Assembly: GCA_937876385.1 (NCBI GenBank)
Contig: CALFHQ010000599.1
Location: 1 to 12,180 of the forward strand
Direction: 5' to 3'
From: an uncultured Pseudomonadota bacterium
GTDB lineage: Bacteria > Myxococcota_A > UBA9042 > CAIXZC01
DNA length: 12,180 nt
In this document: positions 7,221 to 12,180 of the stretch, piece after piece
Position numbering within the stretch: the stretch's first letter is position 1
Layout: each line of letters starts with the position of its first letter
Position numbers and translations under genes: made by a program
Notes under the pieces: model-generated
Seen by the model: only the letters and a program-made list of their open reading frames with translations
What the model was told of the DNA's origin: nothing
The model's database searches: none

Positions 7221-10200
7221 ATGAATACGAGCCGGCCTGGACTGACGGCAACGTACATTCCAGGCTTCACCCTTCAGGAAGTTCTCTACGAGTCGACTTC
7301 TCGCATTGTCTACGGCGCTCAACGCGCCGTAGACAGCGAGGATGTGATCTTGAAGACTCTGGTGGCGCCCTACCCTTTGACGGAGGATGTCGCCGAGATC
7401 CGGCGCGAGTTCCAGATTTGCCAGCGTCTCCAATTCGACGGGGCAATCCGTGCCCACTCTCTGGTCCCCCATGGTGCAGGCAACCTGGCCATCGAGATGG
7501 AGCGATTCGGAATCTCCCTGGCACAGCTCATGGCGCAGCGCAATCGTGAGCCGTTGCCACCGGCACAGTTTTTTTCCCTGGCCATTCGGCTTGCGGGGAT
7601 TCTCGGTCAGCTTCATGAGAAGAATGTTGTTCACAAAGACATTGGTCCGGCCAATGTGCTCATCGAGCCGAACTCAGGGGAGTTGCGCCTCATTGATTTT
7701 GGACTCTCCTCCGAGCTTTCTCGAGAGCGGCAGGACGTGATCTTGTCTCATCGCCTGGAAGGGTCCCTACCCTACATTTCTCCAGAGCAAACCGGACGAA
7801 TGAACCGGGATCTGGACTACCGGTCTGACTATTACTCACTGGGAATCTCCTTTTTCGAGTTGCTCACGGGGCAGTTGCCTTTTCAAGCCAATGACCCCCT
7901 TGAATGGGTTCACCACCACATCAGCCGTCCCCCTCCTTTGGCACACAAGGTGAATCCAGCAGTTCCCGAATCTCTTTCGGAGATTGTGGGGAAGTTGATT
8001 GCCAAGAATGCAGAGGATCGATACCAGTCCACCTACGGCCTCATCGTGGACCTCGAGCGGAGTCGTTCGAGCCTGGAACAGGTGGACCTCGATGCCCCCT
8101 TCAAGACCGGCCGCGCCGATGTCTCCAGGCGATTCCAGATTCCCCAGACCCTCTATGGCCGTGAAAAGGAGTTGGCTGAACTGTCGGCGCTTTTCGACGG
8201 TGTCACCCAGGGGCAAATGGAGTTCTGCCTTGTCTCCGGCTACTCCGGAGTCGGGAAATCCATGCTGGTTGGAGAACTGGGGAAGTCCATCGCCAGCGAG
8301 CGGGGCTACCTCATCCAGGGCAAGTTCGACCAGTTCCAACAGAGTTCGGCGTACGTCGCATTCGGACTGGCCTTTCGTGACTTGATGCAGCAACTCTTAG
8401 GAGAGTCCAAGGAGCGCCTGAATCGGTGGAGTGCCTCCCTCAAGGAAGCCCTGGGGCCAAACGCCCAACTCATCGTGGAGCTTGTGCCCGAGCTGGAGCT
8501 CATCATCGGCAAGCAGCCCCCGGTTCCCGAGCTTCCCCCGAGCGAGGCGCAGAATCGTTTTCAGATTCTGTTTACGAACTTCGTCAAGGTCTTCGCCTCT
8601 CAGGAGCATCCCCTGGTCATCTTCATGGATGACCTGCAATGGAGCGATATTCCGACGCTGAACCTCATTCACCGTCTGGTCACATCAAAGGAACTGTCTC
8701 ATCTCTTCTTGATTGGTGCGTACCGAGACAATGAAGTGGACGCTACTCACCCCCTGCAGGAGACCCTGGACGAAATCAAGAAGCACCGTGGGGTTGAGGA
8801 GTTGCAGTTGCAGCCCCTGGCTCCAGAGGCTGTGGCCCGTCTCACCGCAGGCGCCCTTGCCTGCGACGTGGAGCACTCGAGACCCTTGTGCGAGGTCATC
8901 TACAAGAAGGCCAGCGGGAACCCGTTTTTCGTCATCGAGCTGCTCAAGAGTCTCCACGAAGACGGAGCGATCTTCTTTGTCCCGGAGACGGGAGAATGGA
9001 AGTGGGACATGGAAGCGGCGCGGCGCGCCGATGACGGGAAGAACGTCGTCGATTTCCTGGTAGCAAGTCAACGCCGGCTTCGCATATCCACGCAGCAGGT
9101 GCTCCAACTCGCCGCCATTATTGGGGCTACCTTTGATCTCAGGACCCTCTCCATTATCAACGAGCGTTCCATGGAGCAAACAGGTGCAGAGCTGCGGGAA
9201 GCCCTGGCACGCAACCTCGTCGTGCCCCTCACCGAGAGCTACAAATTCGTCGGTTTGGACTATGCTGACGACTACGCCGAAGCGCCCCTTCCCTACGAGG
9301 AGGGCGCGCAATCGCTGAATCCGGTTTACAAGTTCCAGCACGACCGAATTCAGCAGGCAGCTCACATGCTCATTGCGCCCGAGCGACGGCAGACCGTGCA
9401 CCTCTCCGTGGGCCGTCTGATTCAACGCCACAGCACGCCCGAAGAGCTTGTCGAGCGCCTCATGGAGGTGGTGGGCCATCTCAACGCCGGGCGTCTGCTC
9501 ATTGGCGACCCGGATGAGCGCCTGGAGTTGGCCCGGTTAAACCTGGAGGCAGGCAAGAAGGCCAAACATTCGTCGGCCTATGCCTCGGCTTTGGAGTTCC
9601 TGCGCATTGGTCTCGAATTGGCGCCCGAGGGGTTCTGGGATACACACTTCGAACTCGCCTGGGAACTCACATGGGAAGTCCAACAGTGTTCGTACCTCAC
9701 CGGCGATGGTGCCGGAGCTGAGGGGTGGACCGACACCCTCCTGGAACGGGCGCGCACCCCCCTTGCGAAAGCAGAAGCTCTGGCCGTTCGGACTCGACAG
9801 TATGCCACCATTGGAAAGATGAGAGAGTCCATTCGCGCTTCCTATCAGGGACTTTCACTGCTCGGCTTCGAATTCAAGGACGAGCCCAACGCAGAAGACA
9901 TCGAGGGTGAAAAGAGGGCGGTAGAGGAGAACCTCCAGGGGCGTGCTATTGCTGACCTGATTCATGCCCCGGTCATTTCCGAACCCAGGGCCAAAGTAGC
10001 GGTTCAACTGCTCATGGAGATTTTTCCGGCAGCCTTCCTGTCTGGAAGCGGAAACCTCTTCCCGTATGTGGTGCTGAAGTTCGTGAATCTGGCCTTGCGA
10101 TACGGCAGCAGTCCCGAGTCCGCCTTTGCGTACGGCGCCTATGGGATGCTCTTGTGTGGGGTTCTCGACGACCCGGCCCGGGGTTACAAGTATGGCAAAC

Positions 10201-12180
10201 TCGCCGTCAAGATGAACGAACACTTCGACGACATCGCCCTGCGTTCTCGCATCTTGTATGTGTATGCGATGTTCATCCATCACTGGAGCAATCACTGGGC
10301 GACCATGACCCCATGGTTTCGAAAGGGGATCGCAGCAGGCTATCAGTCAGGAGACCTCTTGTACCTGGCATACAGCGCCCAAGATTGCATCATCTGGGAT
10401 CCCAAGATCGATTTGGAAACCGCCTCACGGGAACAGCGCAAATACCTCACCATCGTCAAGGAATGTGAGTACCAGGATTCCCTGGATTCAGGGACCCTGT
10501 TCTTGCAAATGCAGCTCAACTTCCAGGGGCTCACGAGGGATCAGTTTTCTCTGTCCGACGATTCCTTTGACGAAGGCGCTTGCGTAGAGGGCATGCTTCA
10601 ACGACGGTTCATGACAGGCATTGCGAACTATCAGATATACAAGGCGGAGATTCACGTCCTCTACAACGATGCCAAAGGGGCCCTCCCGTTCGTCCTTGCT
10701 CAAGAACAGATGATCGCTTCGGTGATGTCGTTGCCCCAATTGGTGCGATTCAACATCTCAGCATTTCTCGCCCGGGCTGCGCTCTATCGGGAGGAGAGTC
10801 CGGAGGAACAGAAGGACACCCTCAAGCGCCTCCACGAAGGGCATCGGAAGATGTCACAATGGGCTGAACTTTGTGCCGAAAACTTCGACCATCTTCGCCT
10901 GTTCATGGAAGCGGAGTTGGCCAACATCGAAGGCCGCTTGTCGGATGCTTTGCGACTCTTCGACCTGGCCATCGCCGGGGCAAAAACCAACGACTTCCGG
11001 CGTGACGAAGCGATGGCCAACGAATGGGCCGCCAAATGTCTCATTGGCGCAGGTCTTTTTACGGCAGCGCAGGGGTATCTCCAGGCGGCGCTATACCTGT
11101 ACTACCGCTGGGGGGCGCACAGAAAAGTGCAGCAGATGGAGTTGGTCCATCCGTACCTGAGAAAGAGCAGCACCTCTGTCCCCGCTGAAACTGCGGAATG
11201 GGCCCTGGAAGTTACCCAATCGAAGTCCATTGACTCCGATAGCCTGGACATGAGCTCCGTCCTCAAGGCTTCCCAATCCATCTCCGGAGAACTGGTTCTG
11301 GAGAACCTGTGGAGAACCACTTTGCAGATTCTCCTGGAGAATGCGGGGGGGCAGAAGGGCTATCTTGTGGAGTGCGAGGACGACCAGTTTTCCATTCAGG
11401 CCCGGTGCATAGTGGGAGAAGACCAAGTCGATTGCCCGGCGCAGACCCCAGAAGAGGGCGCCAATGATCTTCCAGGGACCGTGCTGAACAACGCCCTTCG
11501 CACCGGCAATCCGGTGGTGCTCAACGACGCCACAAAATCCAGCCGTTACGCCGCCGATCCCTACATCGTCCGATGCCAGCCAAAGTCGGTGATGTGCATC
11601 CCACTTCCCAGGCACGGACAATGGAAGGCCGCTGTTTACATTGAGAACAACCTCATCACAGGGGCGTTCACTCAGGACCGGGTAGAGGTCATCAAGCTGC
11701 TCGCAGCCCAGGCATCGATTTCCATGGAGAATGCCCGCCTCTACTCTGCCCAGGCTCGCCTCATCCAGGCGCAGCAGCGTTTTGTGCCGAGACAGTTCCT
11801 CAAAGCATTGGGACACGACGATATCGCAGCCGTCGGCCTGGGTGAACACGTCGCCCGTGAGATGTCCGTGCTCTTCTCCGACCTTCGTGGCTTCACGCCG
11901 CTGTCAGAGCGGTTGGGGCCGCCCCGAGTGATTGCATTGCTCAATCGCTACTTCAGCGCTCTTGAGGTACCCATTGTGGATTCCGGCGGGTTCATCGACT
12001 CCTTCACCGGTGACGAAATCATGGCCCTCTTCGGGCTCCCGGCGTCCCAGGCTGTGGAAGCGGGAATCAAGATGCGCCGCTCGTTGGAGTTGTTCAACCA
12101 GGATTCGGTCGCCAATGGGGGGCCGGTGCTGGAAATGGGAGTTGGGGTGAACACAGGCCCACTGGTTCTCGGTACTGTTG
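7221..12180 (+). CDS. Giant Ser/Thr kinase - AAA ATPase - GAF - nucleotide cyclase signalling protein (partial, C-terminus beyond the window)
   Basis: At least 1653 residues, open to the window end with no frameshift seen, and related to the trifunctional kinase/ATPase/sensor proteins. Residues about 15-285 are a Ser/Thr kinase: Lys45 (VILK), HKD with Asp140 and Asn145, DFG at 159-161 and the family-typical PEQTGRMNR from 188; the Gly-rich loop (about 22-32) is degenerate. Residues about 310-560 are an AAA_16/COG3899-type ATPase: Walker A GYSGVGKS (340-347), Walker B ending FMDD (Asp470-471), and AYRD (500-503) as a likely sensor. KFQHDRIQQAAH (704-715) is also typical of the family. About 730-1335 is helical, TPR-like. 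A GAF domain (about 1362-1503) and a helical linker (1501-1530) precede a class III cyclase: metal Asp1554 in FSDLRGFT and Asp1598 in TGDEIMALFG, but Ser1594 where Lys normally selects the purine. The end of the cyclase is cut off. No membrane segment is visible. The start follows the preceding stop by 3 bp with only a weak ribosome binding site, suggesting translational coupling. It probably senses a cytoplasmic signal through GAF/TPR; targets are unknown. Confidence 0.93.
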   Translation, partial: MNTSRPGLTATYIPGFTLQEVLYESTSRIVYGAQRAVDSEDVILKTLVAPYPLTEDVAEIRREFQICQRLQFDGAIRAHSLVPHGAGNLAIEMERFGISLAQLMAQRNREPLPPAQFFSLAIRLAGILGQLHEKNVVHKDIGPANVLIEPNSGELRLIDFGLSSELSRERQDVILSHRLEGSLPYISPEQTGRMNRDLDYRSDYYSLGISFFELLTGQLPFQANDPLEWVHHHISRPPPLAHKVNPAVPESLSEIVGKLIAKNAEDRYQSTYGLIVDLERSRSSLEQVDLDAPFKTGRADVSRRFQIPQTLYGREKELAELSALFDGVTQGQMEFCLVSGYSGVGKSMLVGELGKSIASERGYLIQGKFDQFQQSSAYVAFGLAFRDLMQQLLGESKERLNRWSASLKEALGPNAQLIVELVPELELIIGKQPPVPELPPSEAQNRFQILFTNFVKVFASQEHPLVIFMDDLQWSDIPTLNLIHRLVTSKELSHLFLIGAYRDNEVDATHPLQETLDEIKKHRGVEELQLQPLAPEAVARLTAGALACDVEHSRPLCEVIYKKASGNPFFVIELLKSLHEDGAIFFVPETGEWKWDMEAARRADDGKNVVDFLVASQRRLRISTQQVLQLAAIIGATFDLRTLSIINERSMEQTGAELREALARNLVVPLTESYKFVGLDYADDYAEAPLPYEEGAQSLNPVYKFQHDRIQQAAHMLIAPERRQTVHLSVGRLIQRHSTPEELVERLMEVVGHLNAGRLLIGDPDERLELARLNLEAGKKAKHSSAYASALEFLRIGLELAPEGFWDTHFELAWELTWEVQQCSYLTGDGAGAEGWTDTLLERARTPLAKAEALAVRTRQYATIGKMRESIRASYQGLSLLGFEFKDEPNAEDIEGEKRAVEENLQGRAIADLIHAPVISEPRAKVAVQLLMEIFPAAFLSGSGNLFPYVVLKFVNLALRYGSSPESAFAYGAYGMLLCGVLDDPARGYKYGKLAVKMNEHFDDIALRSRILYVYAMFIHHWSNHWATMTPWFRKGIAAGYQSGDLLYLAYSAQDCIIWDPKIDLETASREQRKYLTIVKECEYQDSLDSGTLFLQMQLNFQGLTRDQFSLSDDSFDEGACVEGMLQRRFMTGIANYQIYKAEIHVLYNDAKGALPFVLAQEQMIASVMSLPQLVRFNISAFLARAALYREESPEEQKDTLKRLHEGHRKMSQWAELCAENFDHLRLFMEAELANIEGRLSDALRLFDLAIAGAKTNDFRRDEAMANEWAAKCLIGAGLFTAAQGYLQAALYLYYRWGAHRKVQQMELVHPYLRKSSTSVPAETAEWALEVTQSKSIDSDSLDMSSVLKASQSISGELVLENLWRTTLQILLENAGGQKGYLVECEDDQFSIQARCIVGEDQVDCPAQTPEEGANDLPGTVLNNALRTGNPVVLNDATKSSRYAADPYIVRCQPKSVMCIPLPRHGQWKAAVYIENNLITGAFTQDRVEVIKLLAAQASISMENARLYSAQARLIQAQQRFVPRQFLKALGHDDIAAVGLGEHVAREMSVLFSDLRGFTPLSERLGPPRVIALLNRYFSALEVPIVDSGGFIDSFTGDEIMALFGLPASQAVEAGIKMRRSLELFNQDSVANGGPVLEMGVGVNTGPLVLGTV
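11861..12180 (+). other. Class III nucleotide cyclase catalytic domain (partial)
   Basis: Begins at about Met1548 with a VLFSDLRGFTPLSERLG motif, where Asp1554 is the first metal ligand, and continues with a GGFIDSFTGDEIMALFG motif, where Asp1598 is the second. The GVNTGPLVLGTV segment follows as in other cyclases. The downstream Asn and Arg of the transition-state pair lie past the window. Ser1594 replaces the usual Lys that recognises the purine base. Confidence 0.85.

Noticed and set aside
6423..7634. A 403-codon open frame on the minus strand
   Set aside because: It is antisense to the MBL-like gene and the kinase start, both of which have family motifs; no motifs are seen in the antisense product.

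Overview
The window most likely comes from Myxococcota or the related Bradymonadota. The main evidence is the 1642-residue secreted protein: it ends in Gly-Cys-Gly-Cys, a hydrophobic helix and an Arg/Lys cluster (a MYXO-CTERM-type sorting signal) and carries thrombospondin type 3 (TSP3) calcium repeats, a combination common in those phyla. The giant kinase-ATPase-GAF-cyclase protein also fits a bacterium rich in eukaryote-like signalling. GC content looks only moderately high by eye, so this is probably not a classical Myxococcus-type genome. No rRNA, tRNA, CRISPR array, insertion sequence or phage gene was recognised.

The left part (1-6157) encodes two divergent cell-surface proteins. On the minus strand, cut by the window start, is a lipoprotein whose exported domain resembles the N-terminal region of bacterial virulence-factor-type lipases. 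On the plus strand, 236 bp away, is the large MYXO-CTERM protein: signal peptide, coiled-coil/helical region of no recognised family, an Ig-like segment, TSP3 block, kelch-like beta-propeller, second TSP3 block, small beta domain and C-terminal anchor.

The middle (6158-6497) is a 340-bp stretch with no convincing gene. It contains a 7-bp-stem hairpin, a short palindrome and a weak possible promoter.

The right part (6498-12180) is an apparent two-gene operon with a 3-bp gap. The first gene encodes a small metallo-beta-lactamase-fold-like protein with an incomplete metal site. The second, cut by the window end, encodes at least 1653 residues: Ser/Thr kinase, AAA_16-type ATPase, long alpha-helical repeat region, GAF domain and class III nucleotide cyclase. 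The cyclase keeps both metal-binding aspartates but has Ser where the purine-specifying Lys normally lies. The tight spacing suggests the two proteins act in one signalling process, but the signal and output cannot be read from the sequence. I found no clear sign of a wholly undescribed system; the best leads are this operon and the cyclase substitution.
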